From: a virus
IMG/VR virus record: IMGVR_UViG_3300007960_000020
Location: 1 to 63,457 of that record
Length of the DNA: 63,457 bases
Reading direction: 5' to 3' (one strand)
The position numbers were made by a program, and so were the translations under genes. Under the pieces are notes generated by a model. That model was not told the origin of the DNA. It saw nothing but the letters and a program-made list of their open reading frames with translations, and ran no database searches. Within the stretch, counting starts at the first letter, position 1; each line of letters opens with the position of its first letter. Positions 45,808-56,448 of this stretch are shown one piece after another.

Positions 45808-48733
45808 TTAAAATATTGTTTATGTATTTTTGTGTTTCAAGAGGTAAAGCTGTTATATCTTTTTTATCGTATTTAATCCATTTGTCCACATTACCTGTTC
45901 CCCAGTTATAAGCTGCTAAAGCTAAAACTTTGTCTCCTTTATATTTATCTAATAATGCTTCTAAATAATCTCTTCCTAATCTATATTGATGTTTTATTTG
46001 TTCTTCAGCTGATAATTGTTCATAATTATCAGGAAGAGGTTTAATATTAAAACCAGGATTTTTACCTGTAGCTGACATTATTTGTGTTAGTCCAAATGCT
46101 CCTTTTTTAGAAACAGCAGATGGATCATAATTACTTTCTTGTTTCATCAAAGGTATCATTAATTCAGTAGCCATATTTTGATATATATTATCTTTATTAT
46201 TAGTTATAATTCCTGTGCTATCTTCTGTATTATCTTCGTTATCAAATATAATAGCCATTATGTTTTCTTTAGTAGGAACTATATCAGCAAATTTATCTTC
46301 AGTAGTTTGATTATTTGTTTGATTATCAGTTACTTTTTTTTTTTCGTTTTCAGCTGCCTGATTAAAGTTTTCTAAAAAATACTGAATTTGATTAGGAGAA
46401 AAACCATGTTGTTGAAGACCTTGTATAAAATAAGCTCTTTTTTGTTCAGCATCTAAATAAGGATTAGGTAATATTTCTGTTTCTAATTTATTTAAATCAT
46501 AGAACATATTTAAAGCATCTAAAGTAGTATTAGCTTTTACTGTTATACCTTTATAAGTAACATCTAATTTACCTCCACTATCTTGATTATTAAAAATATC
46601 TCTTGATAATTCTATTTTAGTATCTCCAACTTTAAATTCTGCGTATGTTCCTAAAGAATTTCTTAATTGATTTTCCATACTTTGAATATATGAATAATCT
46701 AATTGACTTTGTAAACCTATTTCTTGTAACAATCCTACATCTTCAATAGGATATTCTATTTTAAGCTTATCATTAATAGCTATATCAGCCATCCATTTAT
46801 TATCACCAGGATCATAAGTAAGAGCAAAACTAGCATTATAAAAATTATCAACATTTAATTTATCATCATCAACTTTATCTTTTTCACTTGCTTGTGAATT
46901 TTCATATAAAAATTTATTAACTAATTTTTTCTCATCTTCAGTTAAAGGTCTATTATCAGTAGTTCTAATTTCGTTAGAAGGATTAAATGCTAAAGCAGTT
47001 TTAATTGTACTTATAACTCCTTCTCTTGCTCTTTTAGTATCTGGATTAAAGCCAGCAGGTATAACAAAAGATAAAGTAGAAAAAGAAGTAGCTTGTGTTA
47101 AATTATTTAATTTACCTACTATTTCTTTATACTGAGGAGAATAATTACTTAAATATTCATCTCTTTTTTTATTAGCGGCTTCTATTGTTTTATCACTTAG
47201 CTTTAAATCTTTTAAATCACTTCTTAATACAACATTAGTAGCTAATGGATAATAACCTGGTTTTATTTCTTCGAAACTGTCTACTACTTTTACAGGATGT
47301 GGCAGTAAAGGATTACCTGCATTACTTCTTTGTGCTCTATATAAAGTAATAGCTTCTTCTTCTAAAGCTTGTTCATAAACTTTATCAGCATTTTTTAATA
47401 CTTCTGGATGTAAATCGCCATTTTTTAATTGTCTATTTAAATCTCCTAAAATTTGTTTTACTCCATTGTAAGTACTCCAATCTTTTTCTCTAATAGAATT
47501 TATAGGTAAAACAGAGTTAGCGTAAAAGTTATTATATGTTTGTTGTTGAGCTTGACTTAGATTATCATAATCTAAACCAGATACAATTAAAGATGTAAAT
47601 CCTTTTCCATTATCTACATATTCAAAATTAACGTTAGGTATTTCTAATCCTTTATCTTGAAAAGCAGTTGTATATTGTGTACTTATTTCACTTATATATT
47701 CTTTATCTCTTTGTTCATTTGTTTCTGATAAAGCTTCTAAGTGTTTAGTCATTCCTTGAAAAGTATTAGCTGAACTTGGTAATAAAGGTTGTTGAGTTCT
47801 ACTAGTAGCTATAGATGTTAAACTAGCAAAAGTACTTTCACTTGCTTTTTTACTACCACTACCACTACCATCTTTAGAAGGAGATACTTTTTTATTCATT
47901 TGTTCTGTTACAGAATGTTCATACATTCTTATTAAATTAACTCCTAAAACATCTTCTCTATATTTATTAATATCATATTCTAATCCTAAATCTTTTTCAT
48001 AAGAAGCTTTTCTAAAAGCAAGACCTTCACCTTGACCTTCAAATAATGTATTAGTATATTCTTTATTATCACCTGTGATAAAATTAAGTAACATATCTTT
48101 ATCTATGTATTCTTCTTGACCATATTCTCCTTCTTGATAATAATAAATTTCTCCATCTTCGGATTTACCTATTTTAAGGTCTGGAAAATATGTTTTAATT
48201 TTTTCTAAAGAAGGTTTTAATAAATTGAAATGCCCTTGATATTCTTTTATCCAATCAGTTTTAGGTGTAAATTCATACCAAGATGGATCAAAATCTTCAC
48301 CTTTTTTTGTTTGTATATAATTTCCACTTTTATCTAAGTAATTAAATACAGCTCCTTTATTCTCTCTATTTATTTTTTCAGCTTCAGATCTATATTTCTC
48401 ATCATATAATATATTCTTATATTCAGGATTATTAGAAATCTCTCTGGCTAATGATTTTATGTTAGCCATTGCTTTAGATGAATTACCAGTTTTTTGAAGC
48501 TCTGTTAATATAGATTCTATTTGAGGATTATATTTCTCTTTAAACATAGTAGCTCTTTCACTAGTTCTATAACCTCCTTCAGGAAGTAGTTTAGCTAGTT
48601 CATCTGCAGTAGTATTAGCTTTATCAAAATCTGTTTGTTTTTGATTTAATGCTATAATAGCTTCTTTAAAAGGAAGCTCTGGTACTGGATTTGGTATGTT
48701 ATCTATTGATGGTAATTTAAAAAATCTAGCCAT
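45800..48733 (-). CDS. Internal virion protein with C-terminal lytic transglycosylase domain
   Basis: A 977-residue protein. Residues 1-830 are an unrecognised, mostly helical virion part with coiled-coil stretches and a Gly/Ser-rich linker near 290. Residues 855-977 are a soluble lytic transglycosylase domain: catalytic E866 in MKQESNYDPSAVSKKGAFGL, then TQIM, and LALAAYNWGTGNVDKWI near the end. Such domains cut the peptidoglycan glycan chain during DNA entry, like T7 gp16. The stop overlaps the giant gene's start by eight bases. This protein probably helps to form the route by which the polymerase giant enters the cell. Confidence 0.82.
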   Translation of the reverse strand: MARFFKLPSIDNIPNPVPELPFKEAIIALNQKQTDFDKANTTADELAKLLPEGGYRTSERATMFKEKYNPQIESILTELQKTGNSSKAMANIKSLAREISNNPEYKNILYDEKYRSEAEKINRENKGAVFNYLDKSGNYIQTKKGEDFDPSWYEFTPKTDWIKEYQGHFNLLKPSLEKIKTYFPDLKIGKSEDGEIYYYQEGEYGQEEYIDKDMLLNFITGDNKEYTNTLFEGQGEGLAFRKASYEKDLGLEYDINKYREDVLGVNLIRMYEHSVTEQMNKKVSPSKDGSGSGSKKASESTFASLTSIATSRTQQPLLPSSANTFQGMTKHLEALSETNEQRDKEYISEISTQYTTAFQDKGLEIPNVNFEYVDNGKGFTSLIVSGLDYDNLSQAQQQTYNNFYANSVLPINSIREKDWSTYNGVKQILGDLNRQLKNGDLHPEVLKNADKVYEQALEEEAITLYRAQRSNAGNPLLPHPVKVVDSFEEIKPGYYPLATNVVLRSDLKDLKLSDKTIEAANKKRDEYLSNYSPQYKEIVGKLNNLTQATSFSTLSFVIPAGFNPDTKRAREGVISTIKTALAFNPSNEIRTTDNRPLTEDEKKLVNKFLYENSQASEKDKVDDDKLNVDNFYNASFALTYDPGDNKWMADIAINDKLKIEYPIEDVGLLQEIGLQSQLDYSYIQSMENQLRNSLGTYAEFKVGDTKIELSRDIFNNQDSGGKLDVTYKGITVKANTTLDALNMFYDLNKLETEILPNPYLDAEQKRAYFIQGLQQHGFSPNQIQYFLENFNQAAENEKKKVTDNQTNNQTTEDKFADIVPTKENIMAIIFDNEDNTEDSTGIITNNKDNIYQNMATELMIPLMKQESNYDPSAVSKKGAFGLTQIMSATGKNPGFNIKPLPDNYEQLSAEEQIKHQYRLGRDYLEALLDKYKGDKVLALAAYNWGTGNVDKWIKYDKKDITALPLETQKYINNILNG

Positions 48734-50634
48734 TATCCTTCTAATTTTTTACCTTTATATGTAATGTTACCTAATGCATCAATATCAAAATCATTAGATA
48801 TTGACTTAAGAATATTTAACTTTTGTTTATTAGATATATTAGAAGATTGAATCTGTGCTAAAGAATATCCTCTTTTCTCTAAGTTTCTAAATGCATCAGC
48901 CATTGCTTGTCTTGAAGCATCTCTTTCTTGAGTATTTATTTGCTCTGTCATATATTGACCTTGAGCTGTTAATTGACCTTGATTAGCTAAATAATAACTT
49001 AATTGATTAGCAAAAGTATTTCTACTTTTTAATAAGTTATTCTGAATAGAATTAGAATAAGTATTAAATAATTGTTGTTTTGCACCAGCACCTATATTAG
49101 GAGCTAATCCTTCATTTAAAGATTTTAAAGTAGTTGTTAATCCTAATCTAGATTCATTTATCATAGCTTTTTCTGCTAAATTACCTTCTTGTTTTAAAGT
49201 ATTTATAGCAGGAGTCATAGCTCCTTTATAATAATTTCTAACTGTTTCTGGTTTGTTACTTTTAGCTAAAGCAAAATCAGCAGCAGTAGATAAAGCAGAA
49301 GTGAATCCTTGTGTTAATTGAGGTAACATAGAAGCAAATTTAAATCCTTCTTTATCATTATAATTAAAATCTTTATCTCTTCTATTTAATCTCATATCTT
49401 TAGCTGGTTCTATTGTAGGTAGAACAGGAATATTAGAATTGGTTAAACTATTACTATTTACTTCGCTTAGATTAACTTTATTAAAACTAATAGGTGAGTC
49501 TATATCAACATATCGAGTTGTTGGAATATCTTCAATACCTAAAGATTCTTTAGTTACACCAGTTTTACCTCCACCATCATACTTAGGTAATTTTCCACCA
49601 TTTTTAAAATTAGTTTTAAATAATTGATTAGTTATATCTTTTATAGTACTAATTGATTGTTTACCTGCAAATTTAATAGGTTCTAATGACCATTCACCTT
49701 GCTTTTTATAAAGTTCTCTATAATTTTCATGTAAAGCTCCGTGTAATTCACGAGGAGTCAAATCTTTATAAAAAGACAATCCTATTAAATCTTTATTTTT
49801 TTCTAAAAAAGCTTTTTTATCTCCTGCATGATTATATCTCATAGCAGCTAATATAGCATTTTGTTCATTTTTTAAATCTGTTATAGATCCTCCATCTTGA
49901 AACTTTTGAACATTAAAAGATTCTTCTTTCATTCTTAATTCTTCATTAAGTTTAGCTAAATTAGAAAGTTCTCTTTCTCTTGATTCTAAAGATATTTTAT
50001 CTTTTTTACCTTTATATTTCTTATCTATTTTTTTAGATAGTTCAGCAAAAGATTTATTGGAAGAAGGATCTTTTAAGAATTCTGAGAATACATAATCTTT
50101 ATAAGATGTTTCTCCTCCTTCTAATTCTGCGATAGCATTTGTTTTACTAGTTGGCATTAGGCTTTTATTTACTCCTATTCCTCCATATTTATGTTTAGGA
50201 CCAGAATAAGAAAGTAAAGGAGATTTAAAAGAACTTTCTTTATTAAAAGAAACTTTACCTCCCATTTTAAATTGGTCAGAAACAGTATCTATTACATCAG
50301 TAGCTATATTTACAGCATTAGATACTTTTCCTAAAGTATCTAATCCAGAACTAGCAGCACCAGCTGCTCCTGCTCCTAATCCTCCTATTCCAAAAGAAGC
50401 AGCTAAACTACCTATTGAACCAGCTACATTACCAGTAGCTTGTCCTATACCAGCGGCTCTTGTATAAGTTTCACTTTCATCTTGAAGTGGTAACTTAGGC
50501 ATTATTTGACTATTTAATTGAGCTAAGCTATCTCCTACTATAGGAATAGAGCCTAACACACCATTAGCAAAGCCAGCCATAGCACCAGCCATTTTATATT
50601 TTTTACTAGTAGGGTCTATTGGTTTTCTTTTCAT
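48733..50634 (-). CDS. Internal virion protein with glycine-rich hydrophobic segments, 633 residues
   Basis: The N-terminal 110 residues contain two small-residue hydrophobic segments (GAMAGFANGVLGSIPIVGD and GIGGLGAGAAGAASSGLD) as in membrane-penetrating ejection proteins. A recurring phage motif, AIAELEGGETSYKDYVFSE, follows near 168. This E-G-G-E-T...YVFS pattern is common in virion proteins of crAss-like phages. The rest is helical and Asn/Lys-rich. It overlaps the transglycosylase protein gene by one base. I infer a capsid-internal protein ejected with DNA. Confidence 0.7.
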   Translation of the reverse strand: MKRKPIDPTSKKYKMAGAMAGFANGVLGSIPIVGDSLAQLNSQIMPKLPLQDESETYTRAAGIGQATGNVAGSIGSLAASFGIGGLGAGAAGAASSGLDTLGKVSNAVNIATDVIDTVSDQFKMGGKVSFNKESSFKSPLLSYSGPKHKYGGIGVNKSLMPTSKTNAIAELEGGETSYKDYVFSEFLKDPSSNKSFAELSKKIDKKYKGKKDKISLESRERELSNLAKLNEELRMKEESFNVQKFQDGGSITDLKNEQNAILAAMRYNHAGDKKAFLEKNKDLIGLSFYKDLTPRELHGALHENYRELYKKQGEWSLEPIKFAGKQSISTIKDITNQLFKTNFKNGGKLPKYDGGGKTGVTKESLGIEDIPTTRYVDIDSPISFNKVNLSEVNSNSLTNSNIPVLPTIEPAKDMRLNRRDKDFNYNDKEGFKFASMLPQLTQGFTSALSTAADFALAKSNKPETVRNYYKGAMTPAINTLKQEGNLAEKAMINESRLGLTTTLKSLNEGLAPNIGAGAKQQLFNTYSNSIQNNLLKSRNTFANQLSYYLANQGQLTAQGQYMTEQINTQERDASRQAMADAFRNLEKRGYSLAQIQSSNISNKQKLNILKSISNDFDIDALGNITYKGKKLEG

Positions 50635-50705
50635 ATTAAATGTAAATATAGTTAAAATAAATTAATTAATAAAATTTTATAAAATTTTATTTATTATTTG
50701 ATAAA

Positions 50706-53700
50706 TTATTTTATAGTTGATTCTAAATTTGATAAAATAAAGTTAGTAGATAATTTATTTGACTTATTATATATCATTCTTGCACAAATATATCTATCAG
50801 ATAATCTATCTCTTTGATATATATTTTTAGTAGAATTTAGTTTATTAGAGTTAGGAACTTTATCAATATAGTATAAAAATCCACTAGCTATAATAGAACT
50901 CCAATTCTTAGAAAAGAATGATTCATTAACTGTATCATCTACAAAGTTTCTATATTCTGATATAGACCATAATTTATTATATCTATCTGCATAGATTATA
51001 ATAGGAGCGTTATTAGTTATAGTAGAATATGGATTAGACTTTTTATCTAATATTGTTTGTAACAAAGTAGATTGATAATCATTATATATTATACACTGGT
51101 CAAATGTATCATCTAAATCTTCATAGAATTCTTTATTTGAAGTATTATACTTTTTAGATATAGAAGACCATTTAATAGCGTTTGTTGTATTTTTAGAAAC
51201 ATTATCTTTTGTTAATACTGATTCTACTATAAAAGGATATTGAATACCATAATAATTATTATAAACATTACTATTATGAATATATATTTTACCATCATTT
51301 AAAGTAGAATAAAAATCATTATTATCAGAATACAATAATCTTGGTAAATAAGAATAGTAAGATATCCAAACTTTTTCTTGTAAATGAAATGCTATTGTGA
51401 ATGATTTATTTTCATAATGAGTTACATCATCAAAAGAAGGATAATATAATACATTACTTAATACATAAGCATATTGTTTATTGGTATCATCCCATAGGTA
51501 TACATCATTTAATACTTCATCTTTATATCCTATTACTGTTCCATCTAATAGTTTAAACTCATTATCGTTTAAAGTATAACCTATTAATTTGTCTTCATTG
51601 ATTAGTTTATAATCTTTTTTAGTTATTATAATTCTTTTATTGTTAGGATCATAACAAGCTGTAAATCCTACTGATTTAGGACTATAAACATTATCTTGAA
51701 AATAAAATAAGCCTTCCAATAAGGAATTAGTAGATGTTAATTTTTTTAACTGATCGTAATAAAATAAAGATAAATTTTCTTTAAAGAATTTATGTTGACC
51801 ATTAGATGATATTTCTTCTAATGATGAAGTTAATAAGAATATAGATTTTTGTTTTTCAGATATTATTAGTTGTCCATAAGGAGTTGATATATCTCCAAAC
51901 TTAGCATAACCTCCAGCAAAACCATTTTCACCATTAGTTATTTGATAAGGTTCTATACTAAATATTTCTCCTGTTCCTATATATAAAGGAGCTTCAATTG
52001 TTTGTATTGCTTGTTGAGGTTTAACTTGTTGTACAAATAAACTTCTCTCTGTTTTATAATAAAGTTTATTTTCTTTAACAAATATATTTGTTATTTCACC
52101 TGTACTAGATGGAATATCTGTATAATTATTAAATAAGAAACTTCTATAGTTATCAACTCTTTCTTGTTGGTAAGATTTATTCGAAGCAGCTACTCTTGTT
52201 TTATAAGAGTTTAAACATTTAGTACAATAATTATAATTAGAAGGTATAGGAAAATAAGCTTTTATTTCGTTTATTTTAGAATAATCTAAATTATAAAAAT
52301 ATGTATTTGTATATACTTTATCGTTCACTATAACTGTTGGTAAACCAGTTAATCTTCTTAAATAATCAGGTACATTATTCTTTGTATCATTATAAGTTTT
52401 AGGATAATATCCACCTTGATATATATCTTCTTCATCTTCAAAGAACTCATGTCTTAATTCTGAGTTGATTTCTGATTCACAATATAGTGTAACAATACTT
52501 CCTTCTTCCCAATATTCTATAGGAGTAAAGCTACATAGTGTAGCATAAGACCCTTTGAAACTTCTTGGTACTGTTATACTAGAAATAAAAGTATCTCCTT
52601 GATATAAATCAATAGAAGTATTCGACTTATCTCTTGAACAATAATGAGTATCATAATATATAATGTTTGCTAAATCACCATACATTTGAGGATTATAATT
52701 CTTTAAAGCACTATAATATGATATAGCAGTAGCACCAGTAGATACTCTTAAATAAGGGGGTGATCCTCCGTAGTTATCAGCACCAACAAATTCGATATAA
52801 GTAGGATCAGGTATTTCATCTTCTAATTCTATAACATAAGTCTCTTGTTGATTCTCATTAAAAAATATATTAGATAAATCAGAAGAAACTCTTTCATAAG
52901 GTTCTATTTTCTTTTGATTAGTTATTACTCTGTTAGTTGTTATTAAAGGATTAGTTTGAGGATATTGAGAATCTTTAAAATCTAATCTTTCTCTGTATAT
53001 ATAAATACCACCTGTACCATTATCTAAATCATAATTACTAACATTACCTCTCAATTCTCTTTCTATTTTTAAATAATGAGCTGTATCTATAGATGAAAAC
53101 TTAGTTACAGGAGAATGAAAAGAAAAGCTTTTTGTTAAGTTAGATTCTTTTGCAAAAGGACCATTAGGAGCAGCACATAAAGGACTACCACCTGCCTCTA
53201 CAACATCATAAGGTATATTATAATATAAGTTAGATACGCTTGGAGCTAAATGTTTATAATAAGGATAAGATTGAATAGTACCACTAAAATCATTAATATT
53301 TCTTTGAACAATACTATTAGCTAAGTTAGCATTAGGAAATATAAAACCTTTATCTAATACTGTTTTATTATTGAATTCTCTTTTTGCTCTTACTATTTTA
53401 TATCCTGATATTATATCAGAATATTGAGCTGGAGGAATAATATTATTAAATTGAATACCTAATGAAACAATTTTGTCAGAACTAGGAAATATATTAGTGT
53501 TTAATGCAGATGAACCATCTACTTCTCCCATTATAAAATGAGGTTCTAATGTAGTATCTGGAAATTTATGATGTAATATAGGAGTTCCTGCTAATGAACC
53601 ATATATATTATTACCAGAACAATCTGTTGTTGTTGGATATAATAATTCTGATTCATAATAAGCCATCTCTCCTGACGTATATATATCACCTGCTTCTATA

Positions 53701-55160
53701 CTAGAATTAGATGGATTAGTATAAGTTCTAATAGCTGTATTATAAGCTTTCCATCTTGGAACTAAAGTTTGAGTAGGTAAATGTTGTAAATCTGGATGAG
53801 TTGGAAGAGCTACTAATATTTCTTTATCCCAGTTATTAGTACCAGCAGGAGGTCTATTATGAGCATTGCTGTTACCTGTAAGTTTTAAAGAACTACTATT
53901 TATAGCTACTCTACCAGGAATATGAAACGGAGGTGTTTCTGTTCCATCTGTTAATTGCCATACTATAGCAAAAGCGTAAATCTCATCTCTCATATAAGAC
54001 CTTAAATCATTATAATATTTAGCTGATTTAGGAGAATAAGAATCATTAGATGAGTTTTTAGCTTGATGTATTTTTGTAATATATTTAGAAGTTATGTTAA
54101 GAGCTTCTCTTTGAAATACAGAATAATCAATTATTTTATCTTTTAAATTAGCTATAATTAATCTATTATCTGTTTGATCTATGTGTTTAGCTAAATAATT
54201 TATTTTAGAGGCTGTTACATCTGCTAAAGAAGATATACTATCATTAGTTACATCTATACCAGTAAAGTTATATGTAGAAGTAGAAGAATGAATTTCTATA
54301 GGAGTTTTTAAATATACATTAGTAGATGAAGCTATAGTAGCTATTACAGCTATTCTATAATAACTAAAGTTTTGATCTAAATCAGTAATATTTAGTTTTA
54401 TAGATTTATTAGTCTTTAATTCTATAGCAGGATTACCACCTTCTACTACATTATAATCTCCATTATAATTACCTGATGTAATAGGAATAGGATTTGTAAT
54501 AGAATGAAAAGGAGTTGGATTTAAATCATCATCTAAATATTGTATTGCAAATTGATATACTCCTAATTCTAAACTACCTCCTGAGTTTAATACTTTATCT
54601 AAAGATATACAAGATTGTTCAAAATCTCTAAATAAACTAAGTTTTGAAACTACTAAGTTATTAGAAGAATCATAATATTGATCTCTTTCATCTATATCAA
54701 ACACTCTAATAGAATTGTATTGATCTGTCATATATACAGTTCTATTACATCCTTCTCTTATTCTAAATGTACAATCTATAGGATAATGTATATTTAGATT
54801 TAAAGAGAAATTAGTTAGAGCATAAGTATCTTCTAATAATACAGTTTTATTTCCAGAATCATCTACAATTAGAAAATAACCTTTAGCTGTAGAATCAGGT
54901 GTTTCATTATAATTATTAGTAACTATAAGAAACCTTTCATTATTTCCTATATTACATTGTCCTATAATAATTAAACCTTCACCTAAATCTGTTAAATCAA
55001 CAGAAGTTTGATTTCCTTTATCATTAGATAAAGAATAAGAATCTCCTTCTTTAGTTTCTAAATTTCCATTTAGAATAAAGCTTGAAGTATTCTTAGGTTG
55101 TAAAGATTTATCAAAATCAGAATTCATTCCTTTTTGGAATGAGTTAATTGATTGCTCCAT
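50706..55160 (-). CDS. Large tail/stabilisation-type structural protein, 1484 residues
   Basis: The protein begins SINSFQKGMNSDFDKSLQP, a start seen in crAss-like 'stabilisation'/muzzle-type proteins, and continues as a beta-rich chain with many Tyr, Asn and Ser residues, without coiled coil. Cysteines CTKCLNS near 990 could bind a metal. Size, beta content and the place next to the ring-type proteins suggest the large tail component around the portal exit. It follows the 279-residue adaptor by two bases. The assignment rests on the N-terminal pattern and gene order; a receptor-binding role for parts of it cannot be excluded. Confidence 0.65.
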   Translation of the reverse strand: MEQSINSFQKGMNSDFDKSLQPKNTSSFILNGNLETKEGDSYSLSNDKGNQTSVDLTDLGEGLIIIGQCNIGNNERFLIVTNNYNETPDSTAKGYFLIVDDSGNKTVLLEDTYALTNFSLNLNIHYPIDCTFRIREGCNRTVYMTDQYNSIRVFDIDERDQYYDSSNNLVVSKLSLFRDFEQSCISLDKVLNSGGSLELGVYQFAIQYLDDDLNPTPFHSITNPIPITSGNYNGDYNVVEGGNPAIELKTNKSIKLNITDLDQNFSYYRIAVIATIASSTNVYLKTPIEIHSSTSTYNFTGIDVTNDSISSLADVTASKINYLAKHIDQTDNRLIIANLKDKIIDYSVFQREALNITSKYITKIHQAKNSSNDSYSPKSAKYYNDLRSYMRDEIYAFAIVWQLTDGTETPPFHIPGRVAINSSSLKLTGNSNAHNRPPAGTNNWDKEILVALPTHPDLQHLPTQTLVPRWKAYNTAIRTYTNPSNSSIEAGDIYTSGEMAYYESELLYPTTTDCSGNNIYGSLAGTPILHHKFPDTTLEPHFIMGEVDGSSALNTNIFPSSDKIVSLGIQFNNIIPPAQYSDIISGYKIVRAKREFNNKTVLDKGFIFPNANLANSIVQRNINDFSGTIQSYPYYKHLAPSVSNLYYNIPYDVVEAGGSPLCAAPNGPFAKESNLTKSFSFHSPVTKFSSIDTAHYLKIERELRGNVSNYDLDNGTGGIYIYRERLDFKDSQYPQTNPLITTNRVITNQKKIEPYERVSSDLSNIFFNENQQETYVIELEDEIPDPTYIEFVGADNYGGSPPYLRVSTGATAISYYSALKNYNPQMYGDLANIIYYDTHYCSRDKSNTSIDLYQGDTFISSITVPRSFKGSYATLCSFTPIEYWEEGSIVTLYCESEINSELRHEFFEDEEDIYQGGYYPKTYNDTKNNVPDYLRRLTGLPTVIVNDKVYTNTYFYNLDYSKINEIKAYFPIPSNYNYCTKCLNSYKTRVAASNKSYQQERVDNYRSFLFNNYTDIPSSTGEITNIFVKENKLYYKTERSLFVQQVKPQQAIQTIEAPLYIGTGEIFSIEPYQITNGENGFAGGYAKFGDISTPYGQLIISEKQKSIFLLTSSLEEISSNGQHKFFKENLSLFYYDQLKKLTSTNSLLEGLFYFQDNVYSPKSVGFTACYDPNNKRIIITKKDYKLINEDKLIGYTLNDNEFKLLDGTVIGYKDEVLNDVYLWDDTNKQYAYVLSNVLYYPSFDDVTHYENKSFTIAFHLQEKVWISYYSYLPRLLYSDNNDFYSTLNDGKIYIHNSNVYNNYYGIQYPFIVESVLTKDNVSKNTTNAIKWSSISKKYNTSNKEFYEDLDDTFDQCIIYNDYQSTLLQTILDKKSNPYSTITNNAPIIIYADRYNKLWSISEYRNFVDDTVNESFFSKNWSSIIASGFLYYIDKVPNSNKLNSTKNIYQRDRLSDRYICARMIYNKSNKLSTNFILSNLESTIK

Positions 55161-55162
55161 AA

Positions 55163-56002
55163 TTAAAATAAATAATTATAATATTTACCATTCATAGATA
55201 AATATTCTGGTGTATTTAAATTTTGAAAAAAAGAATAATACCTTCTATCTACAGGTACTAATCTATTTGTCATATTTTTAATATTCTCATATTCATCCAA
55301 AGAAGGCATCATTAAGCTACCAACTGATTTAGGATATAAGTGATTCCATTTAGTAGACCAGTATTGTAATATAAGACCTACTCCTTCTTCTTTCATATTA
55401 AATCTTTTCTCAAATATTCTCATTAAGCAATAAGATTTAATAGCTTCTATTACATCTGGATTATTAGGTATTAAGAAGTCTCCTTCTTCATTAACAGGAT
55501 ATCTTAAATAAGATATACAAATATATCCATTTTGTAAAGAAGTAGTTATACAACCATTAGGTTCTATAGTAAAAGAATGTTCACCTGGAGTATCTATATT
55601 CTTACAATCTTCACACATATACTGATTACCAAACTCAGATGTGTTATATCTCATAGGCCAATAATTATTTCTAAAGTAACTACTTGTAGTAAATCCTTCG
55701 TAATAATTATCATTATTAATACCTACTTCTCTTTTTATTTCTTCTATATCTGTTTCATCTAAAGTATTATTTACTTTATAAGCTATCATATTCAACTGAT
55801 ATATTCCTTGAGGTAATACAGCTTTATGATTAGTTACTTTAGTAAAAAATATTTTATTTTCTACTTGAGTTTTAACAGCTAATTTTTCCATGGCTTTAGC
55901 TGCATTTTCAAGTACTGCCATTTCATTCCAATATTGTGAATCTAAAGAATCTTGTAAATCATCTAATACAGTTCTTATAGATATATAATCAGTTATTATC
56001 AT
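55163..56002 (-). CDS. Ring/adaptor-type head-tail protein, 279 residues
   Basis: Begins MIITDYISIRTVLDDLQDSL and has GIYQLNMIAYKVN, CISYLRYPVNEEGD and a helix YCLMRIFEKRFNMKEEG, a mixed helix/strand pattern I associate with crAss-like ring (gp11/gatekeeper-like) proteins. It contains CEDCKN near 135. It lies between the 147-residue gene and the stabilisation-type gene, where such ring proteins usually lie. The exact ring number is not resolved. Confidence 0.6.
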   Translation of the reverse strand: MIITDYISIRTVLDDLQDSLDSQYWNEMAVLENAAKAMEKLAVKTQVENKIFFTKVTNHKAVLPQGIYQLNMIAYKVNNTLDETDIEEIKREVGINNDNYYEGFTTSSYFRNNYWPMRYNTSEFGNQYMCEDCKNIDTPGEHSFTIEPNGCITTSLQNGYICISYLRYPVNEEGDFLIPNNPDVIEAIKSYCLMRIFEKRFNMKEEGVGLILQYWSTKWNHLYPKSVGSLMMPSLDEYENIKNMTNRLVPVDRRYYSFFQNLNTPEYLSMNGKYYNYLF

Positions 56003-56004
56003 TA

Positions 56005-56448
56005 TTATAAAGTTTCGTAGTTTATAATAGTATTATTCTCTTTTATTTCCTTAGCTAAATATCTTTTATTTCCTCTTGTAGGTGTAAACTTATAGAAGTT
56101 TCTATTTTTAATATTATACCCTACTCTCTTCCACTCATACTTAGCATATTCATTTGAAGAATGGTTATTATTGTGAAATACTTGTTTTTTTAATTCTTTA
56201 GATTTTTTAAAATCTATTTTTCTATCTCTTAAATGCTCTGGAATTAATCCTTTTTTTATTTGTAGATATGAACGTAAAAAAGGCATTTTAAACTTAATGC
56301 CTTCTTTAACTAGTTTTTGTATTAAGAGTTTATTAAACTCTTTACATATATTTACAAATGTAGAATAATCAGCATAATAAGAATCCCTTTCTGTTACATT
56401 ATTCGGAAATGATTTATAAGCATCTGATAATGTTCTAGAATACTTCAT
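56005..56448 (-). CDS. Conserved virion-block protein, 147 residues
   Basis: A basic protein with the pattern ADYSTFVNICKEFNKLL, GIKFKMPFLRSYLQIKKG, and a C-terminal KFTPTRGNKRYLAKEIKEN. I recall the same three-part pattern in small proteins next to ring proteins of crAss-like and other large Bacteroidota phages, but I know of no firm function. It is probably a structural or assembly protein of the head-tail connection. It overlaps the upstream gene by one base. Confidence 0.6.
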   Translation of the reverse strand: MKYSRTLSDAYKSFPNNVTERDSYYADYSTFVNICKEFNKLLIQKLVKEGIKFKMPFLRSYLQIKKGLIPEHLRDRKIDFKKSKELKKQVFHNNNHSSNEYAKYEWKRVGYNIKNRNFYKFTPTRGNKRYLAKEIKENNTIINYETL

